Positions 1 through 7,832 of a stretch of 64,000 nucleotides of DNA are shown in pieces; the first letter of the stretch is position 1; every line of letters begins with the position of its first letter. The stretch is from Oleispira sp036960605 (GTDB lineage: Bacteria; Pseudomonadota; Gammaproteobacteria; Pseudomonadales; Oceanobacteraceae). The stretch spans positions 186,001-250,000 of the forward strand of contig JBALXI010000001.1 of the NCBI GenBank assembly GCA_036960605.1, read 5' to 3'. The notes under the pieces are model-generated. The model was not told the origin of the DNA, made no database searches, and saw nothing but the letters and a program-made list of their open reading frames with translations. The position numbers were made by a program, and so were the translations under genes.

Positions 1-3000
1 TTAAAACAGTTATTGCCTAAGCGCCCTGATTTGAAAGTCGTTATTACATCGGCAACGATTGATTTAAAGCGTTTCAGTAATCATTTCTCCAATGCGCCGG
101 TCATCGAAGTCTCTGGTCGTACGTTTCCAGTAGAAGATCGGTTTCGTCCTCTCGTGCGAGAGAGTGAAGATGATACTGACTTAACCATTCAGGAAGGTAT
201 TTTACACGGTCTGCAAGAGCTGGCTGAGCAAGATCGAATTAAGCAGCAAGCGGGTGATGTGCTGGTCTTTTTGCCTGGTGAGCGAGAAATTCGTGAGTGC
301 GCAGAGTACTTGCGCAAGATGACTCTGCACGATAAGGATCTACGCAACAGCCAAATTTTACCTTTGTATGCTCGATTGGGTGTTAGCGAGCAAGGTAAAA
401 TATTTACCGAGTCGGTAGGCCGTCGAATAATCTTGGCAACTAATGTTGCAGAAACATCATTAACGGTGCCAGGGATTCGTTATGTTATCGATTCTGGGGT
501 TGCGCGAATAAGCCGTTACAGTTATCGCTCGAAGGTACAGCGTCTGCCTGTTGAGGCGATTTCTCAGGCCAGTGCTAATCAGAGGCGTGGCCGTTGTGGT
601 CGTGTTGCTGATGGTATTTGCATTCGTTTATTTTCTAAAGAAGATTTTCTATCTAGACCGGCATTTACTGAGCCAGAAATACAAAGAACGAACCTCGCCG
701 CAGTAATCTTGCAGATGATATCGCTTAAACTTGGGGATATAACCGACTTTCCTTTTGTTGATGCTCCTGATCCACGCTTTATCAAAGATGGTTTTAATCT
801 TTTACAAGAGCTGGAGGCCGTTAGCTCAAATAAAACAGGTGAGCAGTTCTCGTTAACTCAGCTGGGACGCCAGATGTCGCGTTTGCCCGTTGAGCCCAGA
901 ATTTCTCGCATGCTTTTGCAAGCTAAGAAGCAAAATGCTTTGCGTGAAGTACTCATTATTGCATCGGCTTTAAGCATTCAAGATCCAAGAGAGCGGCCTG
1001 CAGATAAGAAGCAAGCTGCTGATCAGATGCACAAAGAGCTGGCTCATGAAGAATCGGACTTTCTTTCTTTTGTTAATTTATGGGATGCGTTCGAAGAGCA
1101 AAGGCAAGAGCTGACTAATTCGCAGTTGCGAAAATGGTGTCAAAAACATTATGTTAATTATATGCGCATGCGTGAATGGCGCGATGTGCATAAGCAATTG
1201 CACATTTTATGTCGTGAGATGGAGTTTATTTTAAATGTTGAGCCTGCAAGTTATGAAAATGTTCATAAATCTTTGCTGGCTGGCTTACTGAGTCATATTG
1301 CCCAGAAAGATGAGGGCGCGGAATATTTAGGTGCACGTCAACGAAAGCTGCAAATATTCCCTGCGTCTGGCTTGTATAAAAAACGCCCGAAGTGGATTGT
1401 TGCTGCTGAGTTAATGGAGACAACGAGACTGTATGCCAGAGTTGTCGCTAAAATTGATCCGCTGTGGTTAGAAGAGTTAGCGAAACCTCTGTTGCGAAAA
1501 AGTTATTTTGAACCGCATTGGAGTAAGAAGCGAGGTCAGGTGATCGCGTTTGAGCAAACCAGTTTATACGGGTTAATTATTAACCCTAAAAAGGCGATTG
1601 ATTTTAGTCGTATTAATTTGCCCGAAGCGCGTAATCTTTTTATTCAGCAGGGATTAGTAACCAATGATATTGATCTGAAAGCCAAGTTTTATCAGCATAA
1701 TGTTCAATTAATTGCTGAGCTAGCCGAATTAGAAGAAAAGACCCGAACTCGTAGTTATGTGGTTGAAGATACGGTTGTAGGTCATTTCTACGACGAACAC
1801 CTGCCTACCGATATAGCTTCTGTTATTAGTCTACGTGCATGGCTTAAAAAATCGGCAGATGAAGGGAAGGCACTTTTTTTAACTAAAGAATATTTATTAA
1901 AGCAAAGTGAAGACAATGTCACCGATGCTTTATACCCAAGCTACTTTAATTATCAAGGTATCAGTTTTCCATTAGCGTATGCGTTTTCGCCAGGCGCTAA
2001 GGATGATGGCGTCTCGATGACAGTGCCGGCTTCTGTGCTTGGGCAAATTTCTGTTGATCAGGCTGATTGGTTGGTGCCTGGCTTTATTAAAGATAAATGC
2101 GTTGCCATATTAAAAGGGTTGCCTAAGCCGATACGTAAATTATTAGTGCCTGTGCCGAGTACGGTTGACGATTTCTTACGGAGTGCTGATGTTGCTGACG
2201 GTGGATTATTTCCTCAGTTGATCACTTTTTTATACGCTCAGTATCGAATTAAAATCGATCTAGATGATTTGCGTTCAATTAATTTAGATGATCATTTTAG
2301 AATGAATTATCAGGTTGTTGATAATGAAAAAGTGATAGGGCAAGGTCGAGACTTAGCGTCTCTTATAGAAACTTATGAAGGTATTGGCCAGGCGCAGGCA
2401 ACTGTTTTAACGGATAAAGAGTTTGATCGCGACAATATTTTACAGTGGGATTTTGCAGAACTGCCAAAAGTAGCTGAACGAGACTTACAGGGGCTGAAAA
2501 TCCGCATGTTCCCTATGCTTGTTGATAAAGGTTCCCATGTTGATATGACGCTGCATGCGGATGAAGGCTTTGCTGAATTATCAAGCCGCCGCGGAATTAT
2601 CCGTTTATTGCGTTTGTCGCTGGCGGTACAAGATAAAGACTTACGTAAAGAATTAAGACTATTGGATTCTGTTATGCCTTATGCTCAAGGGTTGGCGGCA
2701 AAACAGATTTTTTATAATGATATTTTAGATGCTTGTTATAATTTATGTTTGTTAGCAGAAGATGAATTGCCTAGAACTGAAGTTGCTTTTCAACAGTGTC
2801 TAGAAAAACGGGGTGAACTCCACTCTACGTTGCTCAAGGTGATCGATTGGCTCAAGCGTATCCTTCCTCTTAGACACAAGATTCTAAAGCAGATGAAAGG
2901 CAATACCACGATCGATCGCGCTTATGCTTATAGCGATATTAAGTTTCAGTTGAGTGAGCTGTTTGTCGATAGTTTTATTGTGCAAACCCCATGGCATTAT

Positions 3001-3300
3001 TTAAAAAATTATCCCCGATATTTAGAAGGTATTCTATATCGATTAGATAAGATGCAGGGACAATTGCAAAGAGATCGGTTGCGTATTATGGAGGTCGATG
3101 AATTAAAGCAACTGCATCAAGCAGGGGTCAAGCAGTTATCAATTCCTTATTATGCCAATGATGATTTATTGCATTTTTATTGGCTTATTCAGGAGCTTCG
3201 TATGTCTTTATTTGCCCAACCTTTAGGTACCAGTGAGCCAGTCTCGACTAAACGCTTGCGTCAGAGTTGGAATGAAATCAAAATTAAACTATCGTTGTAA
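1..3300 (+). CDS. hrpA: ATP-dependent RNA helicase HrpA (DEAH box), 5' end outside window
   Basis: The reading frame is open from base 1, so this is the C-terminal ~1099 residues of a protein whose family is about 1300 long; the ATP-binding (GKT) and DEAH motifs lie upstream of the window. Visible helicase motifs, in order, are motif III (T-S-A-T at the start), motif V (TNVAETSLTVPGIRYVIDSG) and motif VI (QRRGRCGR), followed by the HA2/OB-fold region and the long C-terminal domain (DUF3418) that distinguishes HrpA from shorter DEAH helicases. E. coli HrpA acts on RNA and on stalled ribosomes. The TTG at base 13 is an internal leucine codon, not the start. No terminator follows clearly before the next operon. 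Confidence 0.95.
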   Translation, partial: LKQLLPKRPDLKVVITSATIDLKRFSNHFSNAPVIEVSGRTFPVEDRFRPLVRESEDDTDLTIQEGILHGLQELAEQDRIKQQAGDVLVFLPGEREIRECAEYLRKMTLHDKDLRNSQILPLYARLGVSEQGKIFTESVGRRIILATNVAETSLTVPGIRYVIDSGVARISRYSYRSKVQRLPVEAISQASANQRRGRCGRVADGICIRLFSKEDFLSRPAFTEPEIQRTNLAAVILQMISLKLGDITDFPFVDAPDPRFIKDGFNLLQELEAVSSNKTGEQFSLTQLGRQMSRLPVEPRISRMLLQAKKQNALREVLIIASALSIQDPRERPADKKQAADQMHKELAHEESDFLSFVNLWDAFEEQRQELTNSQLRKWCQKHYVNYMRMREWRDVHKQLHILCREMEFILNVEPASYENVHKSLLAGLLSHIAQKDEGAEYLGARQRKLQIFPASGLYKKRPKWIVAAELMETTRLYARVVAKIDPLWLEELAKPLLRKSYFEPHWSKKRGQVIAFEQTSLYGLIINPKKAIDFSRINLPEARNLFIQQGLVTNDIDLKAKFYQHNVQLIAELAELEEKTRTRSYVVEDTVVGHFYDEHLPTDIASVISLRAWLKKSADEGKALFLTKEYLLKQSEDNVTDALYPSYFNYQGISFPLAYAFSPGAKDDGVSMTVPASVLGQISVDQADWLVPGFIKDKCVAILKGLPKPIRKLLVPVPSTVDDFLRSADVADGGLFPQLITFLYAQYRIKIDLDDLRSINLDDHFRMNYQVVDNEKVIGQGRDLASLIETYEGIGQAQATVLTDKEFDRDNILQWDFAELPKVAERDLQGLKIRMFPMLVDKGSHVDMTLHADEGFAELSSRRGIIRLLRLSLAVQDKDLRKELRLLDSVMPYAQGLAAKQIFYNDILDACYNLCLLAEDELPRTEVAFQQCLEKRGELHSTLLKVIDWLKRILPLRHKILKQMKGNTTIDRAYAYSDIKFQLSELFVDSFIVQTPWHYLKNYPRYLEGILYRLDKMQGQLQRDRLRIMEVDELKQLHQAGVKQLSIPYYANDDLLHFYWLIQELRMSLFAQPLGTSEPVSTKRLRQSWNEIKIKLSL

Positions 3301-3355
3301 CTGTTTGCTGGCGATTGAAATATACGTAAATCATTGAATGGGCATTTTTTAAATC

Positions 3356-3378
3356 GTTTATTGAACGGTTTATTGAAC
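3356..3378 (+). repeat. Tandem 12-bp direct repeat upstream of the hvf operon
   Basis: The 11-mer GTTTATTGAAC occurs at 3356-3366 and again at 3368-3378, exactly 12 bp apart. The second copy overlaps the candidate -35 of the hvfA promoter. The spacing of about one helical turn suggests a binding site for a regulator, but this is inference from pattern alone. Confidence 0.5.
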
Positions 3379-3402
3379 TATTCTTCGCTAAGCTGGACTA
3401 AA
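3374..3402 (+). promoter_or_regulatory. Candidate ECF-sigma (RpoE-like) promoter of hvfABC-doxX
   Basis: TGAACTA (3374-3380) and GACTAAA (3396-3402) are separated by 15 bp. They resemble the E. coli sigma-E elements (GGAACTT and GTCTAA) at five of seven and most positions respectively. MNIO/bufferin operons in other Proteobacteria are known to be under ECF sigma factors, which makes the match plausible. It would give a leader of about 65 nt before hvfA. Alternative: the TATAAT at 3438-3443 could be a sigma-70 -10 element, but I see no good -35 for it. Confidence 0.35.
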
Positions 3403-3411
3403 AAAGCATAA

Positions 3412-3436
3412 GGGGCATGTTTGATGCAAATGCCCC
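3412..3436 (+). promoter_or_regulatory. Dyad GGGGCAT-N11-ATGCCCC upstream of hvfA (possible operator or leader hairpin)
   Basis: A perfect 7-bp inverted repeat, GGGGCAT at 3412-3418 and ATGCCCC at 3430-3436, ends 1 bp before a TATAAT hexamer (3438-3443) and 39 bp before the hvfA start. It could be an operator of a dimeric regulator or a hairpin in the mRNA leader. The regulator is unknown. Confidence 0.4.
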
Positions 3437-3475
3437 ATATAATACGCACAGACAGAAACTATTAAGGACTTGATC

Positions 3476-3859
3476 ATGACACAAACAATTAAACCTCTAG
3501 CCGCCGTTTTAGGTGCCGCTTTTGTTACTGCTATGGCTCAGGTGCCTGCTACGCAAGCAGCCGAGAACCCTTTTGCAACAACGGAGCTACAAACGGGTTA
3601 TAAAGTAGCGACTAAGGCTGAAGGCAAGTGCGGTGAAGGTAAGTGCGGCGGTGATAAGAAAGCAGCTGGTGAAGGCAAGTGCGGTGAAGGTAAGTGCGGC
3701 GGTGATAAGAAAGCAGCTGGCGAAGGCAAATGCGGTGAAGGCAAGTGCGGCGGTGATAAGAAAGCAGCTGGCGAAGGCAAGTGTGGTGAAGGTAAGTGCG
3801 GCGGCGAAAAGAAAGCCGCGGGCGAAGGCAAGTGTGGCGAAGGTAAGTGCGGCGGTTAA
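3476..3859 (+). CDS. hvfA: HvfA/bufferin-like RiPP precursor with ten EGKCG motifs
   Basis: This 127-residue protein has a Sec-type signal peptide (about residues 1-28, ending in an A-T-Q-A-A stretch), a short linker, then five 17-residue repeats (residues 49-127, the last one partial). Each repeat carries two EGKCG motifs, so there are ten cysteines, all in that context, and nothing else resembling a fold. HvfA of Haemophilus and the bufferins are known precursors whose EGKCG cysteines are oxidised by a DUF692 (MNIO) enzyme to heterocycles that bind copper. The adjacent MNIO gene, partner gene and DoxX gene support the same role here; copper binding is inferred. The start is the ATG at 3476, 7 nt after AAGGA; a TTG two codons upstream (3470) is less likely. 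Confidence 0.85.
   Translation: MTQTIKPLAAVLGAAFVTAMAQVPATQAAENPFATTELQTGYKVATKAEGKCGEGKCGGDKKAAGEGKCGEGKCGGDKKAAGEGKCGEGKCGGDKKAAGEGKCGEGKCGGEKKAAGEGKCGEGKCGG
3620..3856 (+). repeat. 51-bp in-frame tandem repeat array (EGKCG units) inside hvfA
   Basis: Units lie at 3620-3670, 3671-3721, 3722-3772, 3773-3823 and 3824-3856 (partial). Units 1 and 2 differ at one base of 51, and units 3 to 5 diverge progressively, mostly at synonymous positions. This indicates recent unit duplication with protein-level selection for the motif. Because 51 is divisible by three and lacks stops, several spurious frames stay open on both strands across the array. Confidence 0.95.
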
Positions 3860-3897
3860 TCTGTTGCATAACGTACATGCAAGTTTAGGAGATCTTA

Positions 3898-4752
3898 ATG
3901 CCAAGCTACCCAGTTAGTGGTGCAGGTCTCGGATTAAGACGGGCCCTTTTGGGTCCGTTGTCGTCTGTGGGCCCCGAACAAATTAGTTTTATGGAAGTAG
4001 CACCGGAAAATTGGATCGGTGTCGGTGGTCGTCTTGGTAAGGAGTTTCGTCGCTATACGGAGCAGTTTGATTTTTTATGCCATGGATTATCGCTCTCTAT
4101 TGGCAGTCCTGACCCATTAGATATCAAATTCATCCAGCAAGTTCGTGACTTTATGAGAGAACATGGGATTAAAGCCTATAGTGAGCATCTCAGCTACTGC
4201 AGTAGTGAAGGTCATATGTATGATTTAATGCCCATTCCTTTTACCGAAGAAGCGGTAAAGTATGTCGCGCAAAGAATTAAAACGGTACAAGACATTATTG
4301 AGCAGCCTCTGATTATTGAGAATGTGTCTGGCTATGCACAACCCGGTAAAGAGATGGATGAGATCGACTTCTTGAAAGCGGTTATTGAAGAGTCAGACTG
4401 TCGTTTATTATTGGATGTGAATAATGTTTTTGTAAACAGTACTAATCACGGCTTTGATGCGAAAGACTATCTGCGCAAAATTCCAACCGATAGAATTTCA
4501 TATCTTCATATCGCAGGCCATTATGAGGAGGCGAGCGATTTGTTAGTTGATACTCATGGTACGAGTGTGACGCAAAATGTTTGGGATTTGTTGGATTATA
4601 CCTATCAGCAACATGGTGTTATTCCAACATTGCTAGAGCGTGACTTTAATATTCCTAGTGTACCTGAGCTAATGTCTGAAATTGATGTAATTAAGCTTCT
4701 TCAGAAGAATAATAGTGGGCGAGCGGGAGGGAGTGATGTCAGAACAGTCTGA
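3898..4752 (+). CDS. hvfB: HvfB: DUF692 family multinuclear non-heme iron oxidase (MNIO)
   Basis: The 284-residue protein has the DUF692 TIM-barrel signature and the metal-ligand motifs of MNIO enzymes: HGLSLSIG (H62), S-E-H-L (E96, H97), I-E-N-V (E141, N142), LLLDVNN (D173, N175), HIAGH (H204, H208) and D-T-H-G (D218, H220). Characterised members use two or three iron ions and oxygen to oxidise cysteine in a precursor peptide to a thiooxazole or to an oxazolone-thioamide pair. The substrate here is almost certainly the EGKCG protein encoded just upstream, in the cytoplasm before export. The start ATG follows AGGAGA by 5 nt. The 3' end overlaps hvfC by 17 nt, which suggests translational coupling and fits the family's habit of working as an HvfB-HvfC complex. 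Confidence 0.92.
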   Translation: MPSYPVSGAGLGLRRALLGPLSSVGPEQISFMEVAPENWIGVGGRLGKEFRRYTEQFDFLCHGLSLSIGSPDPLDIKFIQQVRDFMREHGIKAYSEHLSYCSSEGHMYDLMPIPFTEEAVKYVAQRIKTVQDIIEQPLIIENVSGYAQPGKEMDEIDFLKAVIEESDCRLLLDVNNVFVNSTNHGFDAKDYLRKIPTDRISYLHIAGHYEEASDLLVDTHGTSVTQNVWDLLDYTYQQHGVIPTLLERDFNIPSVPELMSEIDVIKLLQKNNSGRAGGSDVRTV

Positions 4753-5524
4753 GTTTATGCAAGTCCAGCCTACGTTTATTAAAATTCAAAAGGGCTTTGC
4801 CGACCATATAAAGAATCCGGATGTATTCGAACGACCAAAAGATGTTGATGATCGCCATATGGCGATTTATCGGGATTTATTTTTTAAAAATGTGATGGGT
4901 TTTCTTACGGGAGCCTTTCCTGTCTTGGCTGAAATTGTCGGGGAGCCTCGTTGGACACAAATAGGGCGAGATTTTTTCTCTCAGCATCATAATAAAACAC
5001 CTTACTTTTTAGAAATATCGAGAGAATTCCTCCACTATTTAGAGCACGAGTATAGCGCGCAGCTGGGTGATCCTGATTATTTTTATGAGTTGGCTCATTA
5101 CGAGTGGCTAGAGCTATACGTCGATGTCGAGCCAGAAGGTCCTGCAACTCTGCTGGACGCTGATGGAGACTTATTAACCGGTATACCTCTTCTATCACCG
5201 GTAGTTGAAGGCTACTTATATCAATACCCGGTTCATCAAATCTCACTTGAAAATTCATCGCCAAAACCGCAGCCAAGTGCGCTAATTGTTTATAGGAAGC
5301 GTGATGATAGTGTCGGTTTTGCCGAAACTAATGCATTTACTTTGCAATTATTAGTGCTGCTTAAGGAACAGCGGTTGTCAGGTCATCAGATCCTTATTAA
5401 TCTATTGCAGCAATCAGGGCTTGCGGGTAATGAAGCGGCTTATCAAGGTGGTTTACAGACACTGAAGCAGTGGTGGGCGCTAGGAATTGTATTGGGTGTA
5501 AAGGCGTCAGTGATTGGTGAATAG
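4736..5524 (+). CDS. hvfC: HvfC: DUF2063 partner protein of the MNIO enzyme
   Basis: The 262-residue product carries the DUF2063 N-terminal domain (residues about 18-110), with the typical run through Y-R-D-L-F-F and F-P-V-L. Such proteins are annotated as putative DNA-binding domain proteins, but those beside MNIO genes are known to be partner proteins that recognise the precursor leader and are needed for modification. The ATG at 4736 has a GGGAGGGAG ribosome binding site directly upstream; longer frames from 4715 (GTG) or 4733 (GTG) are possible but less well placed. It overlaps hvfB. Cytoplasmic, no signal peptide or membrane segment. Confidence 0.88.
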   Translation: MSEQSEFMQVQPTFIKIQKGFADHIKNPDVFERPKDVDDRHMAIYRDLFFKNVMGFLTGAFPVLAEIVGEPRWTQIGRDFFSQHHNKTPYFLEISREFLHYLEHEYSAQLGDPDYFYELAHYEWLELYVDVEPEGPATLLDADGDLLTGIPLLSPVVEGYLYQYPVHQISLENSSPKPQPSALIVYRKRDDSVGFAETNAFTLQLLVLLKEQRLSGHQILINLLQQSGLAGNEAAYQGGLQTLKQWWALGIVLGVKASVIGE

Positions 5525-5612
5525 ATTTTGAACTTTTGGCATTGTGCTAGCTCTAAATCATAAACTATATTATTCAATAAAATTATTAGTGACTGCTATA
5601 AAGGAAATCATA

Positions 5613-6203
5613 ATGTCGATCACAGGACTTGCCCGCTGGGCTCAAGATCAGTTAGATGTTACGCGGAAAGTGGATGCCATTGCTCCTCTGGCTTTAAGGC
5701 TCTATTTGTTTGTCCCTTTTTGGATGGCGGGTACCAATAAATTAGCGCATTTTGAAGATACCGCTGCGTGGTTTGGTAATGCTGATTGGGGATTAGGCTT
5801 GCCTGCGCCCATGTTATTAGCTTTTTTAGCAACCTGGACAGAAATTTTAGGCGCTGTTTTTCTATTGCTCGGATTTGCCACACGTTATATCGCCGTGCCT
5901 TTAATGATTACTATGGTTGTCGCTATATTCACGGTGCACTGGCCCAGCGGCTGGTCAGCAATTGCCGATGGCGCAGCGGATGCGGGTATTGCTGAAAGAG
6001 TTAATGCTGCAAGGTCAATTCTCAAAGAACATGGTAATTATGCTTGGTTAACTGAGAAGGGGAATTTTGTCATTCTTAATAATGGTATCGAGTTTGGCGT
6101 GACGTATTTGATTATGTTGCTCTCTCTTTTCTTCACCGGAGCCGGTAAGGTGGTTAGTGTCGATTATTGGATTGCAAAATATTTTAGGAAGGGAAAGGCA
6201 TAA
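5613..6203 (+). CDS. DoxX family membrane protein of the hvf operon
   Basis: A 196-residue integral membrane protein with about four hydrophobic segments (about residues 25-45, 65-90, 92-115 and 160-185). The segment LALRLYLFVPFWMAGTNK is typical of DoxX. DoxX-like genes are commonly the last gene of HvfABC and bufferin operons; their role is not firmly established and may relate to quinone or thiol redox, or to membrane anchoring of the modification system (inference). The start is the ATG at 5613, 7 nt after AAGGA; the longer frame from 5544 would add an unlikely 23-residue extension. It lies 88 nt after hvfC and ends at a strong terminator. Confidence 0.85.
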   Translation: MSITGLARWAQDQLDVTRKVDAIAPLALRLYLFVPFWMAGTNKLAHFEDTAAWFGNADWGLGLPAPMLLAFLATWTEILGAVFLLLGFATRYIAVPLMITMVVAIFTVHWPSGWSAIADGAADAGIAERVNAARSILKEHGNYAWLTEKGNFVILNNGIEFGVTYLIMLLSLFFTGAGKVVSVDYWIAKYFRKGKA

Positions 6204-6227
6204 AGCTGGGTTCTTTGACTAAAGCCG

Positions 6228-6259
6228 AAAAGGCCAATGTTTAAAAACATTGGCCTTTT
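6228..6259. terminator. Bidirectional intrinsic terminator between doxX and hemH
   Basis: A 15-bp stem, AAAAGGCCAATGTTT against its complement, with a minimal loop and A/T tracts on both sides. It sits between convergent genes and can serve both strands. Confidence 0.9.
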
Positions 6260-6264
6260 TCATA

Positions 6265-7278
6265 TTACTTATCCCACCCCTGGCTATGCTGCTGCACCAA
6301 CTGGCTTAGCATTTCAATATGATCTTGATTATCGTTAAGAGCGGGAATGTAATGGTAGTTTTCACCACCAGCTTCTAAGAAATATTCTTTATTCTCAACT
6401 TGAATTTCTTCTAGTGTCTCCAAGCAGTCCGCTGAAAAGGCTGGGCAAATGATATCGACACTTTTTACCCCATCCTTTCCCCATTGAATCAGTGTCTTGT
6501 CGGTATATGGCTTTACCCATTCCTCACGTCCAAAACGCGATTGAAAACAACACAGCCATTGCTCTTGCTGTAGTCCTAATTTTTCGGCTAAAAGGTCAGC
6601 GGTTAAGCGACATTGATGTTCATAGGGATCGCCCTTGGCCGTATAGCGCTCAGGCACACCATGGAATGACATGAGTAGCTTTTCACTGCGTCCTGTTTTA
6701 TTCCATTGCTGCTCAACCGATTGTGCCAAAGCATCGATGTAGGCAGGGTAGTCATGGAAGTCACGAATCCAGCGCATTTCAGGAAGGTGAGGGCACTGTT
6801 TCAATAGGCCAGATAACTTATCGTAAATTGCAGCAGTAGTCGATGACGAAAACTGTGGGTACATAGGCAGTACTAAAATGCGTTCTACCCCCTTACTGCG
6901 CAATGCGTTTGAGGCACTTAATATACTGGGGTTGCCATAAGTCATGGCAAGCTCTACTGGAATATCGTTAGCAGTATCGAGCGTTAGTTGTTGTTGCAGA
7001 GCGGCGGCTTGTTTTTTCGAAATAGCTAAAAGAGGAGAGCCTTGCTTAGTCCAAATACTTTTATACGCTTTAGCGACTGGCTTCGGGCGAATAAGCAAAA
7101 TTACCCGCAGTACGAACCACCATATAAGACGAGGAGCATCGACAACACGGACATCGGATAGGAATTCTTTTAGATAGGCTTTGACTGCTTTTGGGGTCGG
7201 GGCCTCAGGAGTGCCCAGGTTGACCATGAGGACACCAAACGTCTTAATCTTGTTAGTCGAAGTCTTTTGCTGAGCCAC
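6265..7278 (-). CDS. hemH: Ferrochelatase
   Basis: Inserts Fe2+ into protoporphyrin IX, the last step of protoheme synthesis, at the cytoplasmic face of the inner membrane. The 337-residue length is normal. Diagnostic motifs are VNLGTPEAPTP near the N terminus (residues 19-29), SFHGVPERY with the catalytic His206, and FSADCLETLEEI near the C terminus with the conserved glutamate. The start is a GTG at 7278 preceded by AAGGCGACCTTT; the next ATG lies inside the conserved N-terminal motif. It is a single gene, with terminators on both sides. Being next to a copper-peptide operon may be coincidence. Confidence 0.95.
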   Translation of the reverse strand: MAQQKTSTNKIKTFGVLMVNLGTPEAPTPKAVKAYLKEFLSDVRVVDAPRLIWWFVLRVILLIRPKPVAKAYKSIWTKQGSPLLAISKKQAAALQQQLTLDTANDIPVELAMTYGNPSILSASNALRSKGVERILVLPMYPQFSSSTTAAIYDKLSGLLKQCPHLPEMRWIRDFHDYPAYIDALAQSVEQQWNKTGRSEKLLMSFHGVPERYTAKGDPYEHQCRLTADLLAEKLGLQQEQWLCCFQSRFGREEWVKPYTDKTLIQWGKDGVKSVDIICPAFSADCLETLEEIQVENKEYFLEAGGENYHYIPALNDNQDHIEMLSQLVQQHSQGWDK

Positions 7279-7336
7279 AAAGGTCGCCTTAATGAGAGAT
7301 GAAAGACGTTATTGTAGTTTGAATTTAGTATAAATA

Positions 7337-7370
7337 AAAAGGCGGACTTGAAAATAAACGTCCGCCTTTT
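7337..7370 (-). terminator. Terminator of the porin/PstS-like operon
   Basis: An 11-bp stem AAAAGGCGGAC / GTCCGCCTTTT with a 12-nt loop, flanked by A and T tracts. It lies just after the last gene of the minus-strand duplicated cassette and before hemH. Confidence 0.85.
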
Positions 7371-7398
7371 GATCTGCATTAATTCTTTCAAGTCGAAG

Positions 7399-7821
7399 TT
7401 AGAATTTTAGTACAACTTTTACACTGCTATCGACAGCAGACGAGTCAATATAGCCAATCATATTAGGATTGCTAGAAACTAACGATTTGATTTCGGCATC
7501 AGTCCCTAATTGCTTTGGTGGAGTGCCTTTGCCGGTAAAAATTAACCGTGACCAATAAGATTTCAATTGGCTTGAAGACTTTCCTAAAAGGGATGAATTA
7601 AAGCTCTCTCTCACTGCGCTGCCATCATCTTGATCAATAGGAACGGCTTGTGAGCCATCAGGAAAACTCTTGGTCTTGCCGAGAAATATTTTACTGATGG
7701 TCGCTTTATCAATTGTTCCGTTACCATTGCTTGCCGCGACGATTACGGCTGTTTCAGCACTGGCTATTAATGAGGCTGTTGTTAACAGTAGGGCTAATAA
7801 CGTTGGTTTGAATTTTATCAT
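7399..7821 (-). CDS. Short periplasmic PstS-like (phosphate-binding-like) protein, copy 2
   Basis: A 140-residue secreted protein: signal peptide about residues 1-20 ending A-S-A, then a single truncated PBP-like domain with the motifs K-I-F-L-G-K and PIDQDDG and a conserved block around LKSYWSRLIFTGKG. Full phosphate-binding PstS proteins are about twice this length, so this is a one-lobe-like relative whose ligand is unknown. It is a close paralogue of the protein at 9042-9464, and each lies directly downstream of a porin paralogue. The start is the second ATG (7821), 7 nt after AAGGAG; the first ATG (7827) is too close to that site. The 5' end is 11 nt from the porin stop codon, so they are cotranscribed. 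Confidence 0.8.
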   Translation of the reverse strand: MIKFKPTLLALLLTTASLIASAETAVIVAASNGNGTIDKATISKIFLGKTKSFPDGSQAVPIDQDDGSAVRESFNSSLLGKSSSQLKSYWSRLIFTGKGTPPKQLGTDAEIKSLVSSNPNMIGYIDSSAVDSSVKVVLKF

Positions 7822-7832
7822 GTGCATACTCC

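Noticed and set aside
13..15. TTG as start codon of the first gene
   Set aside because: The frame is open upstream to base 1 and the residues there continue the helicase domain.
3587..3917. Several open frames on both strands over the EGKCG repeat array
   Set aside because: A 51-bp repeat without stops keeps all frames open; the products are low-complexity and have no ribosome binding sites.
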